A model generated the notes under the pieces. It saw nothing but the letters and a program-made list of their open reading frames with translations. It ran no database searches and was not told where the DNA came from. Made by a program: the position numbers and the translations under genes. From contig CAKPHU010000002.1 in NCBI GenBank assembly GCA_934162125.1, positions 186,001-250,000 on the forward strand: a stretch of 64,000 nucleotides of DNA, written 5' to 3'. Positions 1 to 9,294 of the stretch are shown here, piece after piece. The stretch is from an uncultured Bacilli bacterium. GTDB taxonomy: Bacteria; Bacillota_I; Bacilli_A; RF39; UBA660. The first letter of the stretch is position 1. The number at the start of each line of letters is the position of its first letter.

Positions 1-914
1 ACTGTACAAACATTCTTAACTCCAGCATTATCCATAATTTCAATAGTACCAGTTCCTGTATCTTCAGAAAATATCTGTGAATAAATTTCTTTAGCACAAC
101 CTTTACCATTTTTGTCCTTACAAGCAATTCTAACTTCAACTGGATCCGTATATCTTCTCCAGTCAGCAGTCGTATAATTAGTAGAATTATCATCTATGAC
201 ACATTCAGGTGCATTTTTAGGAATAATATTTTTTAAAACTTTTTTAATACTTTTAACTCCGTAAACATCTGTTGCTTCAAAAACAATCTCAAACTCTCCT
301 GGTACATAATCTTTTAAAGATATCTTTGTCTCATTAATCTTCTTAACTCTACTTACTGAAACACTACCAGTATCTTTAACTAAATCTTTATTTTTATATA
401 TTTGATAAGAATAACTAATTATCTTATTATCTGAAATAGAACTAACACTATAAGTAAAATATGGATTACTATAATCAGCATTTACTTTTAAATTAATTAT
501 CGGACCATTCTCTCCCTCAGTACTCTCAGTACTTTGATAATTAGGACAAACTAAATAAGCTTTGTAACTATAATCTTTTTGTGAATATTTAAATATTGTA
601 ACTTTTCCTTCACTACAAACTCTTTTGTTTCGATCAACAATTTCGCCAATATATTTTTTACTTTGTAATTGAGCAAGTGTAATAGTAACTGTATCACCGA
701 CTTTCTTAGGTAAAACACTTCTATTATCTAAAGCATAACTCTTAGCCGCCATAATTAAATTCTTTTCAAGTGTCGCATAATGAGTTTGTTCTGCTCTTTT
801 TAATAATGCATTAACACTAACAATTGCTACAACACTAAGTAGCCCTAATATAACGACTGTTGCTAATAATTCAACCAGAGAAAACCCATCTTTCTTAAGC
901 CAAAACCTCTTCAT
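1..914 (-). CDS. Type IV prepilin-like (pseudopilin) protein, 3' end beyond window
   Basis: The first 304 codons are visible and the gene runs off the left edge, so its C-terminus is missing. The N-terminus is a class III signal: a short basic stretch, then G-FSLVE and a hydrophobic helix. This is the prepilin-peptidase cleavage and N-methylation pattern of pilins and pseudopilins (cut after Gly10, mature Phe1, Glu5). A short conserved helix (LIMAAKSYALDN) follows, then Ser/Thr-rich beta-type sequence with scattered Cys, probably extracellular. The start is ATG 914-912, preceded by AAGGAG with 7-nt spacing. A second prepilin gene lies at 44878-46245. No pilus assembly ATPase or prepilin peptidase is in the window, so the machine it belongs to (Com-like or T2S/T4P-like) is not shown. 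Confidence 0.8.
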   Translation of the reverse strand, partial: MKRFWLKKDGFSLVELLATVVILGLLSVVAIVSVNALLKRAEQTHYATLEKNLIMAAKSYALDNRSVLPKKVGDTVTITLAQLQSKKYIGEIVDRNKRVCSEGKVTIFKYSQKDYSYKAYLVCPNYQSTESTEGENGPIINLKVNADYSNPYFTYSVSSISDNKIISYSYQIYKNKDLVKDTGSVSVSRVKKINETKISLKDYVPGEFEIVFEATDVYGVKSIKKVLKNIIPKNAPECVIDDNSTNYTTADWRRYTDPVEVRIACKDKNGKGCAKEIYSQIFSEDTGTGTIEIMDNAGVKNVCT

Positions 915-953
915 CTTTAACTCCTTAACTCGTCTCAAATACTCTCAATTATC

Positions 954-963
954 ATTCTAACAT
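954..963 (-). promoter_or_regulatory. Extended -10 promoter element of prepilin gene
   Basis: ATGTTAGAAT on the minus strand fits an extended -10 (TGnTAnAAT). It lies 39 nt before the prepilin start. The identical 10-mer sits 33 nt upstream of the other prepilin gene (46279-46288). No good -35 is visible, as expected for extended -10 promoters. Confidence 0.4.
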
Positions 964-980
964 AAAATTTATAATTACAA

Positions 981-1014
981 AAGAAAAATCTAAGAGAACA
1001 ATCTCTCTTAGATT
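981..1014 (-). terminator. Rho-independent terminator after pheT
   Basis: An 11-bp perfect stem (987-997 with 1004-1014) with a 6-nt loop is followed by TTTTCTT on the minus strand. It begins a few bases past the pheT stop codon. Confidence 0.85.
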
Positions 1015-1020
1015 CTAATC

Positions 1021-3393
1021 TTATTTATCTCTTAATTGAGCCTTATAAGTAGCTACTACTTTATCAATAACCTTGTTAAATATAGTCATAACCTCATCAT
1101 CAGTAAGCGTTCTACTAGGATCACTAAACTTAAGTTTAAATGCTACAGACTTCTCATCAGCCCCTACATTTTCACCCTCATAAATATCGAAAACCTTAAC
1201 TTCTTCTACTAACTTACCAGCAACTCTCTTAATAGTTTCAATAATATCTCCTACTAAAACATCTTTCTTAACGATAAATGCCATATCCTTTTCAATTTCT
1301 GGATAACGACTAGCTTCTTTGTATTTTAATGGTTTAATATTACTCATAAGAGCATTCATTGAAATTTCAAATACATAAACATCATCTTTTAATAATTTAG
1401 GATGAACTTTTCCTAAAATTCCAACTTTCTTCTTATCTATTAAAATATCAGCTCCTACTCCCGGATGTAAATCACTACAAGTAGTAACTTCAAAACTATA
1501 ACGATTACCATAACCCATATAATTTAATAGATCTTCAACAATACCCTTAACTACATAGAAATCAACACTAACAGACTTATTCCAATCATTAACTAAATAA
1601 TTTCCTCTTAAAAGTCCACTAACTTTAGTTGTTTCCTTATAATCTTTATCATATGTCTTCGCAATTTCATAAAGTAAAATATCATTAACTTTACGTGTTT
1701 TATTATATTGATAAACATTTAATAAAGAAGGGATTAATGATGTTCTAAGAATAGACTTATCTACACTCATTGGATTAGGTAAAGTAATTCTTTCTCTACC
1801 ATCATAATCAAACATACTAGCCATTGCTGGTGATACTAAAGTATAAGTCTTTGCTTCATTTAATCCTAAACTTCTAAGTCTCTTAGAAATCATCTTACGA
1901 TATTTAACATCACCTACATATTTACCTCTTCTAATAGCTGTAAAAGGAATAGTTGATACTAAATTCTCATATCCATATAATCTACCAATCTCTTCTGCTA
2001 TATCATTAACATTAGGGTCAATATCAAGTCTTCTCTTAGGAATAGTAACCTTAAATTTACCATCTTTTAAAGTAAATGGAAAATCAAGTCTATTAAGTTC
2101 TACTTCCATATCAGCTTCACTAATATTTATTCCTAATATCTTATTTACATCATCTGGATAGAACTCTACTATCTTATCACTCTTATCAATTACATCATGA
2201 CTAACAACATCACTAAGTACTTTAGCTCCTGCATATTTTTCTAATAAATAGCAAGCTCTTCTAAGTGCTTTTTCTGTATATTCATAACTTAAACCTTTAC
2301 CATATCTAATAGAAGCTTCACTTCTTAAATCTAAATTACTTGCAGTATAACGAATACTAGTTGCACTAAAAATAGCACTTTCTATTAAAATAGACTTTGT
2401 ATTTAGATCAACATCAGTATTTTTTCCACCCATAACTCCCGCAATACATACAGGCTTAGAACCATCAGTAATAACAATATCACTACTCTTTAATGTTCTT
2501 TTAACACCATCTAAAGTAACAATCTCTTCACCATCTTTAGCATCTCTAACTAGGATATGATCACCTAATTTATCTTTATCAAAGAAATGTAGAGGTTGTC
2601 CATATTCAAGCATAACATAATTAGAAATATCAACAACATTATTAATAGGTCTCATTCCTGCTGCTACAAGTCTCTTCTTAATAAACTCAGGAGATTCTCC
2701 AATCTTAATATCTTTAACCATTTTAGCTAAATAGAAAGGACATTTTTCTGTTTCTACTTTAAGATCAAAATGTTTTCTTACAGAATCACTAATTTCACTA
2801 AAATCATCTTCTGGTAAATGAACTTTTCTATTTAAAATAGCCGCAATCTCATAAGCAAATCCAATATGGTAATAACAGTCATTATTACGATGTTTATGAA
2901 TATCAAGTTCATATAATGTATCATCAAGTCCTAAATAAGTAAGTGGATCCATTCCAATAGGAGCATCTTTATCTAATTCATGGATACCTTTTGCATAATT
3001 TTCATCATTCTTCTCTTCTAATCCAAGTTCAAATAAAGCACAAATCATTCCCTTAGATTGAACACCTCTAATAGTACTTGCTTTAATAACAAAGTCTCCT
3101 GGTAAAACAGCTCCTGGTAAAGCAACTATAACTTTAATACCACTTCTAACATTAGGAGCCCCACATACTATTTGATAAAATTCATTTTCTCCAACATCTA
3201 CCATACATACATGTAAATGATCACTATCAGGATGTGCCTCACATTTAACAACTTGTCCAATTACTAAATTATCTATATGGTTTGTAATAACTTTTTCTAC
3301 ATTAATACCAGCTCTTGTAATTTTAACAGCTAATTCTTTTAAATCTTGATCACTAATATCAATATAATCTTTTACCCATTCTAAACTTATCAT
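1021..3393 (-). CDS. pheT: Phenylalanine--tRNA ligase beta subunit
   Basis: The 790-aa length matches the bacterial PheT family (about 790-805). It has an N-terminal EMAP/tRNA-binding OB fold (about residues 40-150, VIGQVVKCEAHPDSDHLHVC), then the B3/B4 editing region, a B5 domain, a catalytic-like core and a C-terminal FDX-ACB anticodon-binding domain (RYPEIEKDMAFIV). It forms the alpha2-beta2 enzyme that charges tRNA-Phe and edits Tyr-tRNA-Phe. The gene follows pheS with a 2-nt gap, and its Shine-Dalgarno GGGAGG lies inside the last pheS codons, so the two are translationally coupled and share the upstream Phe T-box. Nothing is unusual in length or motifs. Confidence 0.97.
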   Translation of the reverse strand: MISLEWVKDYIDISDQDLKELAVKITRAGINVEKVITNHIDNLVIGQVVKCEAHPDSDHLHVCMVDVGENEFYQIVCGAPNVRSGIKVIVALPGAVLPGDFVIKASTIRGVQSKGMICALFELGLEEKNDENYAKGIHELDKDAPIGMDPLTYLGLDDTLYELDIHKHRNNDCYYHIGFAYEIAAILNRKVHLPEDDFSEISDSVRKHFDLKVETEKCPFYLAKMVKDIKIGESPEFIKKRLVAAGMRPINNVVDISNYVMLEYGQPLHFFDKDKLGDHILVRDAKDGEEIVTLDGVKRTLKSSDIVITDGSKPVCIAGVMGGKNTDVDLNTKSILIESAIFSATSIRYTASNLDLRSEASIRYGKGLSYEYTEKALRRACYLLEKYAGAKVLSDVVSHDVIDKSDKIVEFYPDDVNKILGINISEADMEVELNRLDFPFTLKDGKFKVTIPKRRLDIDPNVNDIAEEIGRLYGYENLVSTIPFTAIRRGKYVGDVKYRKMISKRLRSLGLNEAKTYTLVSPAMASMFDYDGRERITLPNPMSVDKSILRTSLIPSLLNVYQYNKTRKVNDILLYEIAKTYDKDYKETTKVSGLLRGNYLVNDWNKSVSVDFYVVKGIVEDLLNYMGYGNRYSFEVTTCSDLHPGVGADILIDKKKVGILGKVHPKLLKDDVYVFEISMNALMSNIKPLKYKEASRYPEIEKDMAFIVKKDVLVGDIIETIKRVAGKLVEEVKVFDIYEGENVGADEKSVAFKLKFSDPSRTLTDDEVMTIFNKVIDKVVATYKAQLRDK

Positions 3394-3395
3394 TA

Positions 3396-4433
3396 TTAGT
3401 CCTCCCTTCTATCAAATACTTTAAGTTCTCTTAAATCAGTATTATAGAAAACTCTTAAATCATCTATTCCATACTTAAGCATAGCTAATCTCTCTGCACC
3501 CATACCAAATGCAAATCCACTCCATACTTCTGGATCATATCCACACATTCTTAGTACATTAGGATGAACAATACCAGCACCCATAACAGTAATCCAACCA
3601 GTATTTTTACATAAGCTACATCCTTTACCATGACAAGCAAAACAACTTATATCAACTTCTACTGATGGTTCTGTAAATTGATAATATGAAGGTCTAAATC
3701 TTGTTACTACATCATCACCAAATACTTTTTTCATAATTACATCAACTGTACCTTTTAAATCAGATAAACTAATGTCTTTATCAACGATAAGTCCTTCTAT
3801 CTGCATAAATTGATGTGAATGAGTAGCATCATCGTCATCTCTACGATAAGTTTTACCAGGGCAAATCATTCTAACTGGTTCTACTCCATTACCTTCTAAC
3901 ATTGTACGAACTTGTACTGGTGAAGTTTGACTACGAAGTAATACTTCTTCTCCTTCAATATAGAATGTATCTTGAGCGTCTCTCGCAGGATGTCCTTTAG
4001 GTATATTAAGCATCTCAAAGTTATATTTATCTTCTTCAACTTCTGGCCCATCTACTACATCATAACCCATTGACATACATACTTCTTCTATTTCTTCAAT
4101 CAACTTCTCCATAATATTAGGAGCACCACAACCAACTTTAGTCGCAGGTAATGTAATATCAATTGCTTCACCACTTAATTTTTTATTTAAAATTTCTTCT
4201 TCGAAAACATTCTTCTTTTCTTCATAAAAGTTATTAAATAGTTCCTTAATCTCATTAACTTTTCTTCCAAATTCCTTCTTCTCTTCATTTGGAACATTCT
4301 TAATTTCACTATTAAGTTCTGTAATAAGTCCTTTTTTACCAAGATACTTTACTTTTAAATCATTAAGTTCATTTAAATTAGTAACTTTCTCTTCATCTTT
4401 TAAAAGACTCATTTTTACTTCTTCAATCTTCAT
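3396..4433 (-). CDS. pheS: Phenylalanine--tRNA ligase alpha subunit
   Basis: At 345 aa this is the normal PheS size. An N-terminal coiled-coil tRNA-binding arm (about 1-85) precedes a class II aminoacylation core with motif 2 (RSQTSPVQVRTM, then CPGKTYRRDDDDATHSHQF) and motif 3 (GFAFGMGAERLAMLKYGI). A Cys cluster (CFACHGKGCSLCKNTGW) resembles the short zinc-like knuckle seen in many Bacillota PheS. It activates Phe and transfers it to tRNA-Phe together with PheT. It is the first gene of the operon and sits just below a T-box leader whose specifier triplet is UUC. The start is supported by GGAGAGG upstream. Confidence 0.97.
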   Translation of the reverse strand: MKIEEVKMSLLKDEEKVTNLNELNDLKVKYLGKKGLITELNSEIKNVPNEEKKEFGRKVNEIKELFNNFYEEKKNVFEEEILNKKLSGEAIDITLPATKVGCGAPNIMEKLIEEIEEVCMSMGYDVVDGPEVEEDKYNFEMLNIPKGHPARDAQDTFYIEGEEVLLRSQTSPVQVRTMLEGNGVEPVRMICPGKTYRRDDDDATHSHQFMQIEGLIVDKDISLSDLKGTVDVIMKKVFGDDVVTRFRPSYYQFTEPSVEVDISCFACHGKGCSLCKNTGWITVMGAGIVHPNVLRMCGYDPEVWSGFAFGMGAERLAMLKYGIDDLRVFYNTDLRELKVFDRRED

Positions 4434-4440
4434 ACTATCC

Positions 4441-4666
4441 TCTCCTTCAAAAAAAAATAACTATAAATATAAGGACGAATTACTCGCGGTACCACCTTAC
4501 TTTATAGTTATTTACTATACACTCTAATCTTTTAACGCAAGATATACGCTTATTATTAATAAGGACTCCTAAGACGAATTCATCACCTATCTTTACTTGT
4601 TCTCACCCACCACAAGCTCTCTTAAAAAGAATCAGTAACTACTACTTCTTAATCAACATCGTTATA
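4441..4666 (-). promoter_or_regulatory. T-box leader (tRNA-Phe responsive) of pheST
   Basis: The conserved T-box AAGGTGGTACCGCG lies at about 4485-4498, followed by the CGTCCTT antiterminator partner. A long terminator stem (CTATAAA...TTTATAG) ends in a nine-T run at 4450-4458. Upstream, Stem I shows the distal GGTGGGTGAGAAC loop and GATGAATTCGTC, where TTC (4578-4576), the Phe codon, is the natural specifier. The bulge TGGT would pair with an ACCA tRNA end, matching discriminator A73 of tRNA-Phe. Uncharged tRNA-Phe should therefore permit read-through into pheS. Confidence 0.9.
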
Positions 4667-4670
4667 ACGG

Positions 4671-4699
4671 ATTATAACACACTTAATTTAGTTTGTTAA
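4671..4699 (-). promoter_or_regulatory. Sigma-A promoter of T-box-pheST
   Basis: TTAACA (4699-4694), a 17-bp spacer and TATAAT (4676-4671). The -35 overlaps the last codons of the upstream transglutaminase-like gene. Confidence 0.8.
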
Positions 4700-6741
4700 G
4701 TCTTTTTCACATTTTTATCGACACTAACCTTATTTTTTTCTTTACTTGTTTTAAAATAAGGAGTTTGTAGAGAAAAATACTCTGTTATTATTTTTTTATT
4801 AGTAAAATCGTCATTAAATTTCTTTCGCATTCTTCTAACTAACTCGGCTTCTATTTCATTACTAGTTTGAAAGTTCCCAACATTTAAATCAATGTACCCA
4901 TTCTCTTTTAATTGACCAATACATACTCTACTTAAAGCTTGGTATAATCCGCGCATATAAGGACTTTCTTCATCAATTGAACTACACCAAAGATTCGCAA
5001 ACTCTGCTATTACAAATTTCTTTTTATTGCCAATAACCGCATTATTCTTCTTATCTACTAAGAAATCTTCTCCCATCGCATTTCTATAAATAAAATATCT
5101 ACCATCCACCTGATATAACAACTTTGGATCAATATTATCTATATAATCAACATTCTCTTCACATAATGGTGGCACTATATCATCAATAGTCAGTTCTCCT
5201 ACGTCATCAGTTCTAAATAATGTCTCTAACATAGGATCGGTAATTATTCCCATCTCTTTATAATATCTACCTAAGTACCCATTATATTTCTGACACCTGT
5301 CTTCTAATCTAGCAACACTTAAAAAATAATTATCATATTCCATAGTCTGACTATCTAAAAGACTATCTTCTGAATAAACTCTATATTGAGTAAGGTTTCT
5401 CTCTTCATCAATTCTTAGTACTCGTGCTTGATATAATTCTTTTCCGTTAAATGAAACTTTATCTTTAACTTCTTCCACCACAAAAGTATCAAAGTCACGT
5501 CCATCAAAGACTCTAAATCTAATAGGATACTCCTTCATAAAAAAATCCGGTTTATCTATCGTAATAGGTATTTTTTCTGCTGAAGTGAATCCTACAAAAG
5601 CACTACCTTTTTTAATCGAGTCATCAACATTAAGAGGAGAAAAGATACAATTAATTGCCACTAACTTTTTATCTTTATTTTTAATTTGTCCTCTATTAAG
5701 TAGTTGCATAGTCTGTGTCAAATTAATAGGCGTATAAAGTATTCTATAGTCAGTATATCCCAAAGCAAAATCTTGTCTAGCCCACAAATAACGATAAATT
5801 TTAGGCCCAGAGCTATCTTCCACTTCTCCTAATTGACCAATCATTATCCTAGCTTTATCTACTGTATTTAAACTAAATAAAGATGTGACATACTTCTTCT
5901 TAGCTTGAAAACTATTTATTGTCTTAAACACAAAACTACTTCTAATGCCAGACAAACTATTTTCATAATCTCTAATCTCTTCAAAAGAACTAGGAAAATG
6001 CTTTTTCTTAAATTGGGCTAAATTCGAAAAATGTTGAAATTTACTTCTATTACCACTTCTATATATTGAAGCATCCCATGTTAAATCTAATGGAAAAATA
6101 TTATCTCCTAGCTTAACTAAGTTCCAAGCATGAGTTACATAATGTTTCTTATAATCTTCATAAGTTGTAGTACCTTCTACATAATAACATTCTATTCCCA
6201 GTCTATCCATTACTTCTTTAAAAACAAATGAATACCCAACACATACTGCTTCATTACCTAGTAAACACCTAAGTGTTCTAACCATAAAAGTATCATCCAT
6301 CATACTCTTCTTAGAATAAACTAAACGTTCTCTCAAATAATCATAAACATATAAAGCTTTTTTAATAGGTGCCCAATAAGATTCTATTCCCTCTTCAATA
6401 AGTTCTAACTCATGCACAATACGCATAACTGTCGGTACTGAATAAATAATAGAATCTTCATAATAGCTAATTCCCTTAATATTAGAAACGCCTGGATTAA
6501 AATCTTTCACCACACTATTTATTCTATTCCAATATTTAATCTTTGAATCAGTATATCCTCCTCTTATTTGAATAGAGAAATTACTACGATTATATTTACT
6601 TAAAAACTCTTCTGTTAAATCTTTCGTATTAGGAACTACTAAAACAAAACGATTATTTTTATTATTTAAGTCTTCTTCACTTACTTCTCTTAATTCATCT
6701 AAAGTTAAAAAGTATGATTTAAGAAACTTGTTATACTTCAT
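4696..6741 (-). CDS. Transglutaminase-like (cysteine protease fold) protein of unknown role
   Basis: A 681-aa protein with a central transglutaminase-like core. The putative triad is Cys167 (NEAVCVGYSF), His204 (VTHAWNLV) and Asp219 (PLDLTWD), spaced as in the Transglut_core family. Similar domains act as peptidases, cross-linkers or structural folds; which applies here is unknown. No signal peptide or membrane segment is apparent, so it is probably cytoplasmic. The long C-terminal half (about 300-681) is not recognised. I choose ATG 6741 rather than the upstream in-frame ATG at 6765 because GGGAGG (6755-6750) has ideal 8-nt spacing to it. It overlaps the end of the preceding leucine-rich-repeat gene by 11 nt, so the two are probably co-translated. 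Related folds occur at 14348-15613 and 32750-33640. Confidence 0.7.
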   Translation of the reverse strand: MKYNKFLKSYFLTLDELREVSEEDLNNKNNRFVLVVPNTKDLTEEFLSKYNRSNFSIQIRGGYTDSKIKYWNRINSVVKDFNPGVSNIKGISYYEDSIIYSVPTVMRIVHELELIEEGIESYWAPIKKALYVYDYLRERLVYSKKSMMDDTFMVRTLRCLLGNEAVCVGYSFVFKEVMDRLGIECYYVEGTTTYEDYKKHYVTHAWNLVKLGDNIFPLDLTWDASIYRSGNRSKFQHFSNLAQFKKKHFPSSFEEIRDYENSLSGIRSSFVFKTINSFQAKKKYVTSLFSLNTVDKARIMIGQLGEVEDSSGPKIYRYLWARQDFALGYTDYRILYTPINLTQTMQLLNRGQIKNKDKKLVAINCIFSPLNVDDSIKKGSAFVGFTSAEKIPITIDKPDFFMKEYPIRFRVFDGRDFDTFVVEEVKDKVSFNGKELYQARVLRIDEERNLTQYRVYSEDSLLDSQTMEYDNYFLSVARLEDRCQKYNGYLGRYYKEMGIITDPMLETLFRTDDVGELTIDDIVPPLCEENVDYIDNIDPKLLYQVDGRYFIYRNAMGEDFLVDKKNNAVIGNKKKFVIAEFANLWCSSIDEESPYMRGLYQALSRVCIGQLKENGYIDLNVGNFQTSNEIEAELVRRMRKKFNDDFTNKKIITEYFSLQTPYFKTSKEKNKVSVDKNVKKT

Positions 6742-7285
6742 TATAACAACCTCCCATCTCATCATAAATTAAAATATTTTTTTGTTCTAATTCCTGCATT
6801 AATTCCAAATTATTATTATAACTATCTTCATCAATAATAAGTCTCTTCAAATTAACAAGGCTTCTTAAAAAATCATAATTTTTTATAACACAAGAACAAA
6901 TATTTAATTCTTCTAAATTATCTAAAAATAATAGAAACTCCTCTCCCTCAACTCTAGAATAACTAATATCAAGTTTCTCTAATAAAGGTAAAACAATTTT
7001 TCCTATACTAATATTACAATTAGTAATACTCAAAGTATAAAGATTAGTAAAATATTTTAAGTCATCCATCTTTTCTATAAAGCAATTATAGAAAGCTAGA
7101 TTTTGAATAGTATTTGGTATAAACTCTAAATCATTTAAATACATCTTCGTACAAGTAAGAGAAAGAAGTTCTCCAAATCTTTTTAACAAATCAACTTCGA
7201 TCGCTAAAAGAGGAAATTCAACTAATTCAATTTCCTGTACTTGATCATCTAATAATTTTAAGTCATCTACACTCTTAACTATCAT
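6731..7285 (-). CDS. Small leucine-rich-repeat protein
   Basis: 184 aa with at least five irregular leucine-rich repeats of about 20-23 residues (LEFIPNTIQNLAFYNC, FTNLYTLSITNC, LLEKLDISYS, LDNLEELNICSC, LVNLKRLIIDE), giving the LxxLxLxxC pattern of bacterial and internalin-like LRR folds. There is no signal peptide and no anchor, so it is likely a cytoplasmic interaction module. AAGGGG precedes the ATG. The gene overlaps the start of the transglutaminase-like gene, suggesting a two-gene unit transcribed after the frr terminator, possibly by read-through. Partner and function are unknown. Confidence 0.6.
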   Translation of the reverse strand: MIVKSVDDLKLLDDQVQEIELVEFPLLAIEVDLLKRFGELLSLTCTKMYLNDLEFIPNTIQNLAFYNCFIEKMDDLKYFTNLYTLSITNCNISIGKIVLPLLEKLDISYSRVEGEEFLLFLDNLEELNICSCVIKNYDFLRSLVNLKRLIIDEDSYNNNLELMQELEQKNILIYDEMGGCYNEV

Positions 7286-7302
7286 TTCTACCCCTTATAA
7301 TT

Positions 7303-7327
7303 AAAAAAAGCTTACTAAACAGTAAGC
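7303..7327 (-). terminator. Rho-independent terminator overlapping frr stop
   Basis: GCTTACT-GTTT-AGTAAGC (7327-7310) is followed by seven Ts. The stem contains the frr TAG stop codon. Confidence 0.85.
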
Positions 7328-7863
7328 AATTCTTGTTCTTTTTCTTTTAGTTTAGCTTCAACCTTTTTATTATATTCATTAACAATATCTTGAATATCTT
7401 TTTCTATTCCTTTTTCTTCATCTTCAGAAAGTTCTAATTTTTCAATATCATCCATAGCTTCACGTCTAATATTTCTAATCGCAACTTTTCCTTCTTCTGA
7501 AATAGCTTTAACTTGTTTAACTAATTCTTTTCTTCTTTCTTCTGTAAGTTCTGGAATAATTATTCTAATAGTTTCGCCATCATTACCAGGATTATATCCT
7601 AAATTAGAAGTAAGAATAGCTTTTTCAATATTCTTCAAACTACCACGATCAAAAGGTTTAATTAATAATTGTCTAGCTTCTGGAACAGAGATTGTTGCTA
7701 ATTGTTTTAGCGGTGTCATACTTCCATAATATTCAACCATAACACCATCTAAACTTGATGGATTAGCTCTTCCAGCTCTAACAGTCGCAAAACGCTTCTC
7801 AAGATTTTGAAGTGCTTTCTCCATTTTTTCTCCTAATTCTAACATAATCATGTCACTATCCAT
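7315..7863 (-). CDS. frr: Ribosome recycling factor
   Basis: 182 aa, close to the family length of about 185. The conserved RRF features are present: KRFATVRAGRANPSSLDGVMVEYYGS near the N-terminus, NDGETIRIIIPELTEERRKELVK in the middle and the helical KVAIRNIRREAMDDI region. RRF works with EF-G to split post-termination ribosomes. In most Bacillota the order is rpsB-tsf-pyrH-frr. Here pyrH is absent and four small exported-protein genes lie between tsf and frr. AAGGAGAG precedes the ATG by about 10 nt. The stop codon lies inside the terminator hairpin. Confidence 0.97.
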   Translation of the reverse strand: MDSDMIMLELGEKMEKALQNLEKRFATVRAGRANPSSLDGVMVEYYGSMTPLKQLATISVPEARQLLIKPFDRGSLKNIEKAILTSNLGYNPGNDGETIRIIIPELTEERRKELVKQVKAISEEGKVAIRNIRREAMDDIEKLELSEDEEKGIEKDIQDIVNEYNKKVEAKLKEKEQELLTV

Positions 7864-7927
7864 TATAATTCATCTCTCCTTAATAAGTATATTATATTAT
7901 AAGAAAGTCTTAATTGAAAGAGATTTT

Positions 7928-7951
7928 AAAAAAAAGTAGTTCACACTACTT
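7928..7951 (-). terminator. Rho-independent terminator
   Basis: AAGTAGT-GTGA-ACTACTT (7951-7934) followed by TTTTTT, at the stop codon of the 7946-8332 gene. Confidence 0.85.
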
Positions 7952-8332
7952 ATTTATTTCTTTAGACGTATAAACATCATTATATTTATTGCCATCAACT
8001 ACACAATTAGAAAGTGTAAAAGTATTATCTTGAGCTCTATAATCACATACTACAATATGTTTAGAATAGTTAATATCTGTATCTATTAAATCAAGATCTA
8101 ATGGCATCTTTCCATGTTTAGTAAAATATGTTTCTACTGCTTTTGAAACTTCCTCTGCATATTCTTCTACTATTTCTTTATTACTGTCATTCTGTAATTT
8201 TTTCTCCATAACTTGTCCATAAATAGAAAGACCAATTAAACATACCATAATTACGATTCCAATTATAATAGACTTTGTATTAGCTTTAACACTTTCTTTT
8301 GAAGTATTAACTTTTTCTTTTGCCTTAGCCAT
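7946..8332 (-). CDS. Small membrane-anchored exported protein, unknown
   Basis: 128 aa. A Lys-rich N-terminal tail (about 1-20) is followed by one hydrophobic segment (about 21-41, SIIIGIVIMVCLIGLSIYG) and a roughly 85-residue domain predicted outside the membrane. Two Cys (VVCDY and LSNCVV) could form a disulfide. The layout (short positive tail, TM helix, small Cys-pair domain) recalls minor pseudopilins, but no prepilin cleavage motif is seen, so I do not call it one. It has its own terminator and lies directly before frr in the place where pyrH is usually found. Function unknown. Confidence 0.55.
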   Translation of the reverse strand: MAKAKEKVNTSKESVKANTKSIIIGIVIMVCLIGLSIYGQVMEKKLQNDSNKEIVEEYAEEVSKAVETYFTKHGKMPLDLDLIDTDINYSKHIVVCDYRAQDNTFTLSNCVVDGNKYNDVYTSKEINK

Positions 8333-8367
8333 TATATCACCTCTACTTTAATAATAGAAAATCATCA

Positions 8368-8398
8368 CAAAAAAAGCAACATTTAAAAATATTGCTTT
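8368..8398 (-). terminator. Rho-independent terminator
   Basis: AGCAATATTT pairs with AAATGTTGCT (8396-8375, one G-U pair), then seven Ts. It terminates the 8423-9277 gene. Confidence 0.75.
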
Positions 8399-8422
8399 CT
8401 AAACTAGACATTTATTTGACAA

Positions 8423-9277
8423 CTATTCCATCACTTCAGAAGAAACAAAAACATAGTTACCATGATCCATTTGATAAGTTAATTTATAAAGTGCACCTTT
8501 ACTTAAATTATCTGTTGTATTACTAGCTAAATCATATTCTCCAGAAACACTTAAATCACTAACTTCTTTTGTCATGGCATAATCACTATAATATTTTGCC
8601 TTATAGCCATCATCAGTATCTTCTGCTTTAAAGAACAATACTCTTGCCATAATAGTTATAATATCACTATCTCTTTCAGCTTTAACTGCCTTAATTAAAT
8701 CTTCTCCACCAGGAACTAAACTAGTGCCACCGCAATAACTATCACTTACATATTGATATTTTTCTTCTTCTTCATCATATTTATATTTAACACATAATTT
8801 ACTAGTATAAGTTTCATTCTTAAAAGGATAACTAACTCCATACATACTACTAACTACATCATTAAATTCTTGCCTACTAACTGAAACCTCTCCATATTTC
8901 TCTATTACTAAAGGAATACTCTTCACAAAAATAACTTGACTATCAAGGTCACTTACCTTTAATTTATCTTCGCCTAAGAAATTTTTATCTACATATTTCA
9001 TTAATTTCACTACAATATCTGATTCTACTTCTAAAGAAACAGTCTTTGAAAAATCATCGTCATCTTCTTCTAAAGCTTCTCTTCTTGCCACTTCTTTTTC
9101 TTTATTCATTTCATCTAACTTTGGAGTAATAACCTTTGTATATAGAAAGTATCCTCCTACCGCAAGTAAAGCTACTATGAAAATGATAACTAAGATATGT
9201 GCCACTCCTGAATTTCCTTTTTGATCTAAGAAATCATCAGCATCTACCATATTATCATCACTATATCTATATCCCAT
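8423..9277 (-). CDS. Membrane-anchored exported protein with CGGT motif (paralogue A)
   Basis: 284 aa: an acidic cytoplasmic tail (about 1-24), one TM helix (about 25-46), a charged linker (REALEEDDDD) and an outer domain with a Cys pair (KLCVKYKY and DSYCGGTSL). It ends in an aromatic beta motif (YKLTYQMDHGNYVFVSSEV). The next gene (9295-10086) has the same plan, the same CGGT core and a similar C-terminal YTFTKDDNGDYAF-like strand, so the two look like diverged tandem paralogues. GGAGG sits 7 nt before the ATG. No family is recognised; a surface sensor or structural role is only a guess. Confidence 0.6.
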   Translation of the reverse strand: MGYRYSDDNMVDADDFLDQKGNSGVAHILVIIFIVALLAVGGYFLYTKVITPKLDEMNKEKEVARREALEEDDDDFSKTVSLEVESDIVVKLMKYVDKNFLGEDKLKVSDLDSQVIFVKSIPLVIEKYGEVSVSRQEFNDVVSSMYGVSYPFKNETYTSKLCVKYKYDEEEEKYQYVSDSYCGGTSLVPGGEDLIKAVKAERDSDIITIMARVLFFKAEDTDDGYKAKYYSDYAMTKEVSDLSVSGEYDLASNTTDNLSKGALYKLTYQMDHGNYVFVSSEVME

Positions 9278-9294
9278 TGTACTACCTCCAACTA